The notes below the pieces were generated by a model, which was given only the letters and a program-made list of their open reading frames with translations, was not told where the DNA came from and made no database searches. Of a stretch of DNA of 64,000 nt, positions 12,856 through 25,784 are shown piece by piece. The stretch spans positions 54,327,501 to 54,391,500 of the forward strand of contig NC_134108.1 in the NCBI RefSeq assembly GCF_040939455.1, in the 5' to 3' direction. The position numbers and the translations under genes are program-made. This DNA is from Microcebus murinus. Its lineage: Eukaryota; Chordata; Mammalia; Primates; Cheirogaleidae. How positions within the stretch are numbered: position 1 is the first letter of the stretch; each line of letters starts with the position of its first letter.

Positions 12856-13170
12856 GGTTAGGCACAGTGGCTCATGATTGTTATCCTAGCACTCTGGGAA
12901 GCCAAGGAGGGGGGATTGCTAGAGGTCAGGAGTTTAAGACCAGCCTGAGCAACATTGTGAGACCTCATCTCTACAAAACAAAACAAAAAAATAGCCAGGC
13001 ATGGTGGCTCACTCCTGAGCTCAAGTGATTTTCCTGTCCCAGCTGAGACAGGAAAATCACTTAAGCTCACTTTGAGGATGCAGTGTGCTATTATGATGCC
13101 ACTGCACTGTAGCTGGGGGTGACAGAGTGAGACCCTATCTCAAAAAAAAAATGAAAATAAAACAAAACAA
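12856..13170 (+). mobile_element. Old Alu with internal palindrome
   Basis: Forward-orientation Alu starting 'ggttaggcacagtggctcat' and ending in an A-rich tail with 'aaaataaaacaaaac'. The flanks share a target duplication, aaaacatgatt before and aaaaccatgatt after. The start of the right monomer is abnormal: the usual 'cctgtagtcccagctactc' segment is replaced by an inverted copy of the following sequence, forming a 22-bp palindrome at 13017-13068. The minus-strand open frame 12858-13070 is a translation of this Alu and not a gene. Confidence 0.93.
13017..13068. repeat. 22-bp palindrome inside Alu
   Basis: Arm 13017-13038 and arm 13047-13068 are reverse complements at 21 of 22 positions, with an 8-base spacer (ccagctga). 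The right arm is the normal Alu sequence around 'gacaggaaaatcactt'; the left arm is its inverted copy. Confidence 0.9.
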
Positions 13171-13229
13171 AAACCATGATTCAATAAATACAAATATGTA
13201 CATATTTATATAGATGGGGGTGGGGATAG

Positions 13230-13800
13230 ACAAATCTCCCTCCAATACAGAAGAATCCCAAATAATTTAAATAGATACTCCACCTTAAAGGAGGTGAAAC
13301 ATAATTTCTCACTCTTTAAATGTGAGTTGTGAATAGTGACTCCCTTCCAAAGAGTGCAATACTTTGGGGGAACAAATAATTTTACGGCGGAGAAACCTCA
13401 CACACACACTACTTCAGCCAGATAATCAAGGTCAACATCAACAGTGATAAGTCATGATAATTTGTACCCTTGATGGTATATGATGAAGAACACTTCACAT
13501 CAGTAATCTTTCTCCCCAAAACACAACCTCAGTGTAACCATGAAAAAAAGATCATGCATGTGCTAATTGGGGGGTATTTTACAAAATACCTGACCAGTAC
13601 TCCACAAAACTACCACAGTCATCGAAAACAAGGAAAGTCTGAGAAACTGTTGCAGCCAAGAGGAACTTAAGAAGACATCAATACTAAATATAATGTGGTA
13701 TCCTGGATGGGATATTGGAGCAGAAAAAGTGCATTACATAAAAACTAAGGAAATCTGAAAAACTATGTACTTTAGTTAATATGAAAAAATATAGTTCCTG
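13230..13800 (+). mobile_element. L1M 3' untranslated region
   Basis: A long, well-kept match to an L1M 3' end. Landmarks in order: 'actccaccttaaaggagg', 'gtgactcccttccaaagag', 'ggcggagaaacctcac', 'cttcagccagataatcaagg', 'tcaacatcaacagtgataag', 'acaaaatacctgaccagtac', 'aaaacaaggaaagtctgag', and 'tgtggtatcctggatggga'. The subfamily is probably of the L1ME/L1MC kind. Confidence 0.8.
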
Positions 13801-14455
13801 AAATTGGGAGAATCAAAAGACAATATTGGCAAAAATTCTAGAAAACTAGAACAAATATCACTCAACTTGAAACATAACAAAAAAATGATATTCATAGACA
13901 ATGCAATCCCGGACTTCCACTATACATCTAATAACAATTCTAGAAAACAAAGCAAAACAAAACAAAAGTGGAAATGGAGAAATATACTGTTTGACAAGAC
14001 TCCCATCAGAAAAACCTTAATCTTCATATATAATATGGTCCCCAAGAGCCCAACAATCAATGAAAAGAAAGACCTACACAGACACAATTTAATAAAATTA
14101 CAGAAAACCACAGGAAAAAGTAAATATCACATAATTTTCACAAGGATGAAGTGAAAATAAAAGATTATCCTTAAGGTAATCAGTCATACTGGTGTCAGAC
14201 TTGTCATCCACAACATGAAAATCTAGAGACAATACAGAAACACCTTCAAAATGCTAGTGATAAATAAAAACAATAACACAATGCAAAAAAAAAATCTTCA
14301 GAATAATTAACATAACATATAAACAGTGTCCATGTAAGCAATAAAATGTAAGCAATAAAAGCACATAAGCAATAAAATGTAATATTGAGAAAATAAAATT
14401 TAACTTATAATAAAATAATAAAATTACTATATTAAGATTTTTAATTAACACAAGT
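13801..14455 (+). mobile_element. Probable L1M 5'/ORF1-side fragment
   Basis: Near 14190-14265 the sequence 'tggtgtcagacttgtcatcc' ... 'caccttcaaaatgctagtga' resembles the L1M segment 'tatcagacttctcaacagca' ... 'atcttcaaaatgctgaaaga'. The upstream part is A-rich and only loosely similar. A 116-codon open frame (13804-14154) is Lys/Asn-rich and shows no domain. A tandem 'aagcaataaaa' motif occurs three times at 14337-14383. Confidence 0.4.
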
Positions 14456-14461
14456 AGTACT

Positions 14462-14960
14462 AAAAATCCATGAGAGAGCTGGCAGCTGGTTACAACTTCT
14501 CAGGCATTATTTTTCCCCTCTTTCTTGGCTTAGGGTTGAGGCAAATTTCTGTGCATTCTTCTGTAGACGAATGGAATGGAGATAGTTCAATTTCTGTTTA
14601 TCTTTATCCTAATGCTATAACTTTTTGCTCCAGCTTTCTAGGGAGGGCTTCTACTTGACTCTGCTTCCCCAGGACCCTGAACCTTGACTTCAGTGGGTAA
14701 TATACCCCATGCAGCCTTCGAACTTAAACCTTAAATTTATCTGTATCAACAAATGCCTTCAGGTTAAAGAGGCTTCCATATTTATTTGCCTTATAGCTCT
14801 GGACTCTTGCTTTTTGTTAGTTTGACTTGGTAGGCCTTCCTATTTTACAGTTGTTTGATATATTTGAGGATTTAAAAAATATTTTACTTAGCATTTTTAC
14901 TTTTTATTAGTGAGAAGATTGTTCAAAATAACCTAGTCAGTCATTTTACCAGAAATTAAG
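14462..14960 (-). mobile_element. Probable L1M 5' UTR, reverse orientation
   Basis: Between 14800 and 14960 the order 'cttgctttttgttagtttga', 'ggccttcctattttacagtt', 'tacttagcatttttac', 'agaagattgttcaaaata' and 'cattttaccagaaatt' follows an L1M 5' untranslated region read on the minus strand. The section 14462-14700 is more GC-rich ('gcttccccaggaccctgaac') and is probably part of the same element. Confidence 0.5.
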
Positions 14961-17900
14961 GTAATCTACAAATGTAAACATCTTACTGCCAACTATTAAA
15001 TATACAAAATTATTGAGGGAGTTAGAGATAGACGTATCTGGCACATTGGTACCTGGTCTACTTCGCCTCCTTCCACCCCATCTCCATTATTATATTTATA
15101 TCCTCTGGTCTTATGGGGGCTGAAGATACAACTAGAACCATATTCACACAGTTCAAATGTGTTATTGGAATTAAAATTCTTGTGTGGAGTGTTTAAAATC
15201 TTAGACTCTTGATTTCTAGACATTTTATTTTATATTTGAATACTTCTTATTGCAAGACATTCCTTAATTTGATTTCTTAATAAAGCTCCCAAAATTTGCC
15301 CTCTCCTGCAAAAACAAATACACAAACAAACAAACAAACGACACAGGTAGGTTAGCAGACATTATCCTGATTTTGAGAAAATACAAAAAGACATATATAA
15401 CTTTAAAGGTAGCGATACAAACAAATTTACAGGTAGTGCAGGAGGAAATTGGGAGAATTCTTATTAGATGGGTCTCATTTATTTTAATGATATCCAAAAT
15501 AAATTTGTCTTTTTTAGAATGAAGATAATATAGACAGTGAAAAAAAGTAGATGAACTTAGAGGGAAAATTGAGGAAAATGGGAGAGTCATCAGGTATAAA
15601 AATATTAATAGGCAATATACAGGGCCAAATTAAAATGTAGAGCAAGGACTTGTATTATACTCAATACATAGATGTCTGTGTTCTTTTCTTTTCTTTTCCA
15701 GTATCTTGAAAAAAGGGGTGGAAATTTATATGGGTTAGACTACTTGCTGTGCTAGTGGTTTTGCAGAACGATGACAGAAATGCAAGATGTAAACACACTT
15801 CAAGTAAATCAGGTAAAAGAGAGAGAGTAAATATTGTGAAGGCTCATGTTGTGTTAAGTAAATAGGGAATAAAGTTAGACTGGAAGTGGGCTTATAAATA
15901 CATATGAATGGCAGTAATTTTAGGCTTGGAGAGTTGATGAGTTTGCACATTATGTTTATTGAGTAAGATAATGAAAGAGCACAAAATCTATACTTATTAA
16001 ATATATGAGGCAAAGTTGTATATCATTATATTACATTTACTATTTATTATTATCAAAGTTTTAAAAAACTTATTTTTTTGTTTCCACAAATTGAATGTAG
16101 TTTGCATGCATTGTATATTACATGTAGTTTATTGTCACTATTACATTTTAAAACAAAGTGTTTCACTGTGTAATTCATTTGATTATCAGTACTTTGGAAA
16201 CAGATTATTAATTATGAACAAAATGACCTCACTGGTCACATTGCTAATTATTACTATGACTAAATAGTAATATATGTCATGAAACAAATTTGATATGAGT
16301 TAGTATTCAGTTGCTAAGAGTATTATTTTGCTTATATTTGCTTTAAAAGTGAATGCAGAAAATGAATCCGTATTCTTAAATGTGAAACTTCTTCTAGCAT
16401 GATTTATTTCTAAAATTTTGAACATCTTCTAGATTAATTTTGTCATTATATCACATTAGCACTAATTGAACAGACTCAGATTTAGAGTCTTGTTGTTTCT
16501 AGATGAAACATAATTTAAATTCCAAGAAATGCAGACTGTCATTGCTTCTTATGTTAAATTAAATTACTAGAAAATTATGCTGATGTGTCTTAAAGCAATA
16601 GGAACTTCATAACTAAAAAGTCTTTCTGAAACTTTTAAGAAGTAATTATAATCATAAAGCAACTATTAAGAACCTGGTTGCATTAGATTGCTCTATAATG
16701 CACAGAGAAATAATGGTATAAATGCTGGCCTTTTTTCCTACATGAGCCTTCAAAATTAAGCCCCACTTTAGACTTGCATTCTGGGAATATAGAGAAAAGA
16801 AAAATATCAGTAAAACAAAATCTAATTATAACAAGTTATAAAAAAAACATGTACATATATAATTCACTAGAGCCTCCTTTTTTAAATTTATTCTTTGAGC
16901 CTCCTTTTATTCATACAATGACATTTCTATTTACTTACTTTCTTCTGTAATTCTCATGCTTCTATGAACATCTGAAAAAACCCTCTTAAAAATGTCTACT
17001 TCCTCCTCAAGGAATTATTAGAGAGCCGAATCAATGCCATATTTACCAATTAGGTTTCTTTATGGCATTATCTCGGGTTTTTGGCTATTTTTTCATTTCA
17101 CTCACTTGCTATAGCAATTCTTTTCAGAAGGATTTAGATAAGGAAGAGAGCCAGTAATTACTACAGAAATTATGAACAAGGGGATAATGTTCAGTTATGC
17201 AGAGATACTTTTGAAATCAACTCATGTAAAGGTGACAATGATAATAAGACTTCTAAAAATATAAAAGATCTTACTTTCTAAATCTTTTTCCTGTTGCTAT
17301 TTAGTCTTGAATTGATATTGAAAGGTCAGCTTTCTGTTGTATTAAAGAAATGCTTAACTAAATGGAAACTTTTAACCACAATTAAATATAAATTACTGTA
17401 TGAACTTTTCTAGAAATATATACAGCAATAGCAAAATTTGTTATCATTTTGTCCATCATCTTAAAAGATCAGTGAGATTTATGTGGGGTGCTATGAAGAA
17501 GGCTAAAAATAACACATATTGTTTAATTCCAGTGTAACATTTAATTACTTTCCAAATCACACATGAATGACCCTTTTAATGTAGATTAAAGACATTTACA
17601 TAATAATTTCTTTCTAGAAAATAAAGTAGTATGAAATTACTGCACATGAACTGCACAGATATTAACATGAAATCATAATTAATTTGAAAAATTATAATCC
17701 CACCATGCTGTAATAATACTATTGTTAAAAAACAAATATTTAAATCAGGATAATTTGAAATTTACTTTAAATTTGTATTTCACAGAGCTCCACAGACACA
17801 TGATATTTTAGGTTCTACCAAAGTTTTCATACATTTTAGCATTAAAATTTTTTTTGGAAAAAACATCTGCAATCTTTTCTTTTATTGAGAATTGAAGATG

Positions 17901-18889
17901 TTTTGTTACAAATAAGCATATATTTTAGGATTTGAATTACAAAAATTCATATTTCTTTCCGTTATTCTCCCTAACAACCTGACAGAAAATAAAATTTCTG
18001 AAAAATCTTTTAGTTAAATTTGCAAAGAAATGGACATTAAAGATAATTGTAATCTTCTTATTTGTCTATACATTTTAAAAGAATTTTGGGTGAAGTCATA
18101 CCTTAAATACCCTTTGAAATATTAGCCCATGTTGACTGTGCATATTTTATTTTCCATAATATCTCTTGAATGTGGATATACATTCTTTTTGTATATTTGC
18201 TGCCACTGCCCAGATATGATAATCATTTCTTCATTTAGCAATGTCCTCCATTTAGATATCTCTAATTCCAATGATTTAACTTTCTGTTACTTTTTCTCAG
18301 AGTTAAACACCCTTAGCCAATTAGGAATCTGCTCTTATTTTCTCTATTGTGACTTCTTAATCTGTTCTTTATAGAATTACTTCTATTACTAGATAATTAA
18401 ATTACTTCTGGGCAGCTCTAAAGTATAACTTCATTCCAATTCATGAAATTTACAATTCTTTGTTATTTCTACTACATAATGTGTCTTATATGAATGTGTT
18501 AGTGAAAATTTTATTCTTAGTTGAATCACATCTTCAGCTACAATTAGCTAAATCCACCTTGGGTTCATAACAACCTTATTTGGCCTCTAGTTAAAGGTGA
18601 TTTTCTTTGTAATTAAAGATATAAAATAAAATATTAAAAATTATTTTAACCAAGCTCTTTTTGCATGTTCTTTTCCTAAAGAACTTTTGTATTAAATATT
18701 TTTAATATGACAATCAAAAGAAATGCACAGGTCATATTTTACAATAAATATCATAAATAATCTATAGCTCTATAATGCATTAGTTTCATATATTTTCACT
18801 TTTTATTATTAGGAACTATTTTTCTAAGTAGTTGCCATTACCTGTAAATATAATATACTCTATAAGCAATTGTATCTTTGTTTTTTCCA
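14961..18889. other. Long unassigned AT-rich stretch
   Basis: Almost 4 kb without a repeat I can name. There is an (AAAC)n tract at 15316-15340 and a TTTTC-rich tract near 15680-15698. Open frames at 15264-15590 (-), 15735-16013 (-), 16016-16267 (+) and 18129-18374 (+) are Phe/Ile/Leu/Ser-rich and lack domains. The lack of young repeats leaves room for old unique or conserved non-coding sequence. Confidence 0.4.
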
Positions 18890-19420
18890 TTTTAATGAGT
18901 TATAACTGAACTATAATAAGCTACAAATAAAATACAAAATTGGATAGATTTTAATACAGTATACATCTTTGAAACCATCACCAGAATCAAGAAAATGAAC
19001 AACTCCTACATCCAACAATGTTTCTGCATTTTATTTTGTAATCCATTTAACTCCATTCAGGCATCCAATGATCTGCTACTGTGCTACTGCCGCAGTTACA
19101 GTCTACATTTTCTAGAATTCATGAGTGTCTGTGTGTGTGTGGTGTCTGTGTGTATATATGCACATGTGTGTACGTGTGCATATGTGTGTGTATACGTATA
19201 CATACATCTATATAATCACAGAGTGTATTTTTTGCTAATTTCTTTCACCAAGCATACCTACTTTGAGATTCATATATATTGTTGGGTGTATCAATAGATT
19301 GTTCCCTCTTATTGCTAAATTGTATATTTCATGTTCTTAGGACCATTTCTAAAGACTTTAAATATTTTTATGTCTGTAATTTTTATCAGTTTCACTGTGC
19401 AGTATGTTGACAGAGCTCCT
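18890..19420 (-). mobile_element. L1M 3' end, reverse orientation
   Basis: The plus strand reads like the reverse complement of an L1M 3' UTR: 'acatctttgaaaccatcacc', 'agaatcaagaaaatgaac', 'aatgatctgctactgtg', 'tctacattttctagaattc', 'gctaatttctttcaccaagc', and 'gattcatatatattgttggg' are counterparts of the usual 'gtgcaaccatcaccacaatc', 'aactactgatctgctttct', 'ggcttctttcacttagca' and 'gttcatccatgttgtag'. Confidence 0.65.
19127..19205. repeat. Impure (TG)n/(TA)n microsatellite
   Basis: An alternating purine-pyrimidine tract of TG, CA and TA steps inside the L1M 3' end. The open frame that crosses it is an artefact. Confidence 0.85.
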
Positions 19421-21330
19421 CCTATTGTCATGGAGAAAGTAAAACTCCTACTAACTCATATTAATTGTATTTTATTAATGCTAAAGAAGTGGTTTGTGAC
19501 ATGCAGAAATAGGAAGCATTACACGTGAGAGTTGTTTAATCCCTAGCACTTTAATTTGTGTCTTTAGGTAAAATAATTTTGAGATGTATGACTGAATTAG
19601 CTACATCAATCAAAGAAAGGGTCAATTGAATTAAATAACCTTCTTGACTGTCTTTTTCTTTTTTTTTAAATTATGTTCAGCCAAAATTCCCAAAAGATTA
19701 TGCTTGTGAACAAATGTGGTTATAATAAATTACTTTCAAGTATTAGAAGGAAGTAAAGAAAGAGAACCATATTTGATAAACAATCTGGGTTTTGGTATAG
19801 ATGTTGTCTCTAACTAAATATATGACCATGAGGAAAACAGTCACATTTTTGTTCTTCATTTTAATCCTTTGTAAAATGAAGAGTTGGAACACCTTTAAGT
19901 TCTGGCTTTGGATTCTCTTTATGTGGATACTATGCCCTGTACTAAATTCAAACACAGTCTCTTCCTGGTGGATTATATGTACTTTATATGGGTATGCAGT
20001 AGTGCTCCACGAATACTTCTAGAATATTACTTACTTCATTATACCCAAATTATTTGTTCACTGATTATTTTCCCCCATGAACTCTAATCCCATGAAAAGT
20101 AGGCTTATATTTGGTAAAATTGTAAAAGAATATATTTTGCATAAAAGGCACTAAACTCAATTATTTCAAAGATTTTAAAATTAACTGAATTTTTGCCAAC
20201 TGTATTTATGTTTTCTAGGGCTACTTCTTAATACAACTTAATATATTTAAGAAAGACTTCTCTGTACTCTGCCTTTTTCAAATTTTTTCAAAAACTGAAT
20301 AACTTTAAACTTTGCCCTTTTTCTTTTAGCTACTCCCTCTTTCAATTTTTCCTAAGACATGCAGCTAGACTTTTCTATTAAGAATTACTATTCAACTGTG
20401 CTTTGTATAGAGGCTGTATTTTCCCAACTTTCAGGTAAATGATTACAAAAGAGACATACAGAAAGTTCAAAGAAACAGGCCAAAAGATTTTTCAGTGAGG
20501 ACTACAAGCAAAATTATTAGTACCTCACTATTTTATAGGATCACAATAATAATAAAGCAGAGTTTAAACTTTATGGCTCAGGCAATTAAATTTAAATTGT
20601 AAATTCTAAATTGATCAGATAATCTTTTATCAGTTTTCACCAACCCAACCTAAACTAAAAGCTTTACATATTAAAAAATTCCATCTTATTGAATTATATA
20701 TTGTTCAATGAATTAATAAAATGTGCTGGCATGGATGATAATTTGTAGCAGATTGTTTTTAAAATCATCTAGACAAAAATTATTATATTTATGCATTGGT
20801 GCATAAATATATTCATTTTTCTCTCTGTTGAATTAAATGATTGTTCGCTAGGCATATTTTGTCCTTTTTCACAATTATTTCACAAAATTTCATATTACTA
20901 GAATATTGCTCTAAGTATGGTTTACATTTTATCTTTCTGTGCTTATGATTTTAGCACGAGAAAACTGATATCTATGAATTACTTCCTTTGAAGAATGGAT
21001 TTAATGGAAATGTACTTGGAAGTTATATGTAACTAACTGTAACTAACTTTGTGACAAACAGTTGAAGAAAACATACTGTTTTTATTGTACTTGTTCTACT
21101 ATGTTCATTCTTTGCTCTATTTGTGAAGTACTGAAAGAAATTGTTTAGTTCCAGTGAAAGACAACTTTTTTCTGAGCACTCTGTTTTTGTTCATGCTAGT
21201 GACTATGATAATCATATATCCAATTACGTTTGACTCTGTATTTAGGAAGTAAGCCAAATTTGTGGCCCATTTCTAACCATTATGTGTGAGTCTATGCATT
21301 TCCTATGAGTTTATTTTCTTCTTCTGAAGT
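19421..21330. other. Unassigned AT-rich DNA
   Basis: No recognised repeat. A perfect 11-bp hairpin with a 4-base loop (ttgg) lies at 20785-20810 ('atatttatgca' and its complement). It is AT-rich and may be chance. Confidence 0.4.
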
Positions 21331-21343
21331 TCCCCACATAGTT

Positions 21344-21698
<355 letters not shown>

Positions 21699-21999
21699 CT
21701 TCCCGCATAGTTTTTATTTACTATATTTTTAAGAGATGTGTTTCACTGTTTTTCAAATAATTATTAGATTGAGATGTTCATTAGAAGTTTATTGAAAACT
21801 ATAATATTGCTTCAAATATCTAGAGAATGCCATTCCTGGATATTAAAAGTTATGATTGCTTGCAAGAGAAAGAAAAGGGATAAGATTGCTAACATAAGCC
21901 TAAATTCAACTCTTCCACAAAACATCCTAAAACGTTATTACTCAACAAGTTGATGTGGAGAAGGAAGAAAATTTCCACTCCAATTAGTTGGATATAAAG

Positions 22000-22245
22000 G
22001 AAGTTTAGCTATGGTCGGACTTACTGGATTTGGAGTTTATCTTTGCTGCTTGCTAGCTATGAATTAGCTGGCAAGTTAACTAACCTTTTCCAACCTCAGA
22101 TTTTAATTCTATAAAATTATAATAATAGCAAGACTAAGCCCTACCTCATAAGGTTTTTGTGAGGACTAAATGTTATTAACCACTCCCACATATACACTTA
22201 AAATATTGAATAGTGCTTGGTGGGAGGTAAACAAGTTCTAGCTTT
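22000..22245 (+). mobile_element. MIR element
   Basis: The landmarks 'gctggcaagttaactaacct', 'ttccaacctcagattttaat', 'tacctcataaggtttttgtg', 'aggactaaatgtta' and 'atagtgcttgg' correspond to the MIR core and 3' half (consensus 'gggcaagttacttaacct', 'gcctcagtttcctcat', 'acctcatagggttgttgtga', 'agtgcctggca'). Confidence 0.8.
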
Positions 22246-24310
22246 TAATATTGTTGGCTAAAAGATTTATAAAATAATTCAAGAACCATATAATTTGGCA
22301 ACACACAATTGTTTGCTGAGTTGGGGTGATACAAAAAATTATATACACACACACGTAACTGATGTCCTAAAATAGTGAGGAATATTCAGAATATGTGAAA
22401 TTATAATTTCTACCTGATCTAAGAAAAAGTTGAACAAAAGGAACTTTTTTCTACCATCTTATATTTGTAAATTTATAACAGATATACTGTTTACTAGTTT
22501 TGAAATTTATAAAAAAATAGTAAAATAATTTTTAATATTTGACTTGGAATCTTATCTTTTAGCCATGCTTTTGTTTCCTGTCTTTATAAATTATATTAGT
22601 GAATCCTTACATGAATAGATCAAGTTTGATTATTGATTTCATTTCAGTTGTATCGAAAAAAAGAGGAAATTTAATAAGTAGTCCCTGTAGTATATGAATT
22701 CTTTTATATTTTATGTTAAAGTAGTTATTAAATCAGTTGGTTTTGAGTTTATGATAATGTCTTTTTCTTCCAAGTGATTAAAATTTTTCCTATTATGTTT
22801 GCAGCATTAACAACTAGTAAAAGTCACAATGACTGTTTATGACCACATGATTTGGTTCTCAGCATGTTAATGATTTCTTAAAGAAAACAAACCAATTTAA
22901 ATATAATATGAAAACTACTTATCATAAAAGCCAGTAGTGAAACACCACATAGTTTAATCCATTTCTAATTTTATGTGTTTTGTGCTGTAATTTTTAAGAG
23001 ACTTGATTAGATTCGAGGGAGAAAAGTCTTACTGAAATAAAGATAATGACTCACACTGAATAATTTTCTTTCCTCCAAATAAGCCATGATAATTGAAAAT
23101 TGTGGCTTTAGGGGTTAAGTGTAACTGTCTTTAAAATGATCTTTTCATTGTTGACTAACTATTCAAATGAGCTCTGATTTGAAATAGTCATCCTTTTTAA
23201 AGACCTTTGACAAATATTACTAGGTGCTACATATCCACATCCCCAATTCAATTATTTGTGCCTATGATTTGGCTGTCAGAATGAAGCACAGAATCAGTGC
23301 TCATCTTTTTGAGGCCATTGTTAGTTGGGCAAAACATAATCAAATCCTTTTGTGTCTGCTATACACATGTAATATCCCTGGACATTGTAGGAAGGGATTG
23401 CTATTCCCAATATCTGAAAACTAAACCAACGTTGTCAGTCTCTTTCACCAGAAGAAAATGCACTTATAAAATGTTAAACAATTGAATGGGGGACCAAAGA
23501 GGTGCCAGTCCATGGATTGCTTAAGATTGGGCGTGCACTCTGAGGCAGTTCTGCTTTTGCTTGGAGATCTATACTCTGGAGGGTTACCTCTGTGAGCAGT
23601 GTGATAGCTGGTTCAGTTCTGCTTTGCCACATAGATGCCCAGGAGCCCAGCTGCCTATTTCTGGGGATGTGGTCAACAAGGGGACTGATGACATTTTAGT
23701 TCATCAAATTTGACACAGGCCAGTAAGTCTGATTCTACAGCTCCTAAGCAAATACCTGCCAAGTCCAATTTATGTAATTCTTGAGATATGAACTTAAAAA
23801 GCTGCTGTGGTTGCTTTCCCTGGCAAAGGTTTTCTAGAGGTAAGGAGTTATAGACAGGGCAACCCATTGCTATTCACTTTTTAAACACTAGAAAATATAT
23901 GAGAAGGAAAATAATGTCAAGGGGCAAGTATAATATATATTTTTCATAAATCAAGAGACGTATTGATCATAGGCAAAAGATATCAGAAAAACTCAGTATA
24001 TACAGGTCAGGCTAGCCTGTAATGAGATGGTTATCTGTTTACTTTACCTATATGCAAGGTGAAAGATTTCCTGGATATAGGAATTTTCCCTTCACAGTGG
24101 AGCCTTCAAACCAAGGTCTTTGTTGAGTATTTGAATACATGGTCATGGACAGCACAATCTCATAAACAAAACACATTTTCCTGGGGAGCATTTTATATCC
24201 ATGTCAAAGCACATATCTTACGAAATGACCAGCTCTGCTTGATCAACATTTTAGGCACTCAGCACAGGCAACCCAATTTAAAGCGCAGTTGAAAATTCTT
24301 ATTCTTTTCC
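22246..24310. other. Unassigned DNA with a GC-richer patch
   Basis: Mostly AT-rich unique-looking DNA. The patch 23490-23880 is clearly richer in G/C and contains a 64-codon minus-strand open frame at 23673-23867. A 77-codon frame lies at 24059-24292 (+). I recognise neither product and see no splice-site pattern or domain, so I leave both unannotated as genes. Confidence 0.4.
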
Positions 24311-24990
24311 AATACCACTCCTCTGGCTTTCCCCTTTATCAACTTTTGCTACACTGAATTAGCATAATAACTACCCTTATTGACACTAATATGTTTCCCC
24401 TCCAATCTATATTCCATATTCTGTCCAGAATGTCTTTCTAAACATTATTTAAATAAGGAAATTCTCTCTTGCTTAAAACAGTTAGATTATTCATTCCCCT
24501 CCTTTATTCCCAAGCATGATGTTCAATATATCCACAACTGGACCTACCTAATTTTCCTACTTTAATCTTCATAACTTACATCTCATCTCCAAAAATGTCT
24601 TCTTGTCAGTTGAAAAAAATAAAAACAAAATAAAACTCATTAGTCTTCTGCTTTCTTTTTCTCCTTTATATTATTTCATTCTTGTTTATGATGCTTCCTT
24701 GAGTGACATCTCCTAATCCTCTTTTCTGTCCCTCAAATTCCTTATCAGAATGTAAGATTCAATTTCCTAGAGTCTGAATTAGTGCTTTCTCCATTTATGC
24801 AACTCTACTATAATTATTATATTTAATCACAATTATACATTTATTTGTAAAGTGTTCTTTATTATCCTGGGGTTCCTTGAGAAAGGGACCATTTGAGAAA
24901 GTAGCATTTTTTAGTCTTTGTTTTATCAATATTACCTAGAACAAAAGCAAGAAAATTGTTGCTACTTGTTATATATCCATTGAATAGGTT
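24311..24990 (+). mobile_element. L2 fragment, 3' half
   Basis: Forward L2: 'ttgcttaaaacagttaga' near 24470, followed by 'aactggacctacctaat' and 'cataacttacatctcatctc', matches the L2 order 'ctgcttaaaaccctcca', 'atctggcccctgcctac' and 'cagcctcatctc'. It ends near 24880-24990 with 'ccttgagaaagggacc' and 'attgaataggttcaatgt', the degraded L2 3' end. Confidence 0.65.
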
Positions 24991-25784
24991 CAATGTAAAT
25001 TGTAAAAGAAAAACAAATTGTGATATCATGTTATGAATATTGGTTATTTGTATTATCTATTAAATTCTTTTTAGGATATGACTAATCAGAAAAATATTAT
25101 GTAGGCAATTTACAATCTTTGGCATACATCTCTAAATGTCTGAGGTTAAAATTGAAGAATACATAATTTCACATAAATTATCCTTTATTTTCAATGGCAA
25201 AAGCAGAACATTAAGTTGGATGTATCGGGGGATTGACTAACATAAATCTTATGCTATTATTTCATAATTCAGATTTTTTATGAGTGAGGTTATGCTTTTG
25301 GTTTCAGTAATAAATTATCATAAATACATGTTTGAAAATATAATTATTTAGAAAGTGCCCTATAATTTGAACCAATGATACCTCTTGGTGTTTTAAGCTG
25401 GCAAAGTATCAGTATTAAACAAATCTATTTTAATTAAGCAGAAAAAATATAACAAATAGTATTTCGGGGGGAATAGAAAATCAGATATGTTCATAGAATC
25501 AACATCACATCATAACTTAATAAAAATTAGATCACTTCATAATCTCATTAGAAATTAGATAATTAGCACATATAATGTGAAAATTAGATGTCAAATGAAT
25601 CATGGTATATTTCATTATGCTTTATTTAGGCATATGTTTGAGAAATGATCATTCTAGTAGATCTAGATACTGTATTATCATTTAATTTTATGAAAAGGCC
25701 TAATTGTCTTTTGATAAAATTTCAGAAATTTGGCAGTGTGATAGATTAACTGTAATTTTTCTTTTCTTTTGTTTTTTTCTGTCA
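24991..25784. other. Unassigned AT-rich DNA
   Basis: No recognised repeat or gene. Confidence 0.4.

Noticed and set aside
13804..14154. 116-codon Lys/Asn-rich frame
   Set aside because: Lies in probable old L1M and A-rich sequence.
14337..14383. Three spaced 'aagcaataaaa' copies, considered as a CRISPR-like or satellite array
   Set aside because: Too short, irregular spacing, and a eukaryotic A-rich setting; local slippage is enough.
18995..19297. 100-codon Cys/Val-rich frame
   Set aside because: Most of it is the TG/CA microsatellite inside an L1M 3' end.
20785..20810. Perfect 11-bp hairpin with 4-base loop
   Set aside because: AT-rich arms of this length are expected by chance several times in 64 kb of such DNA.
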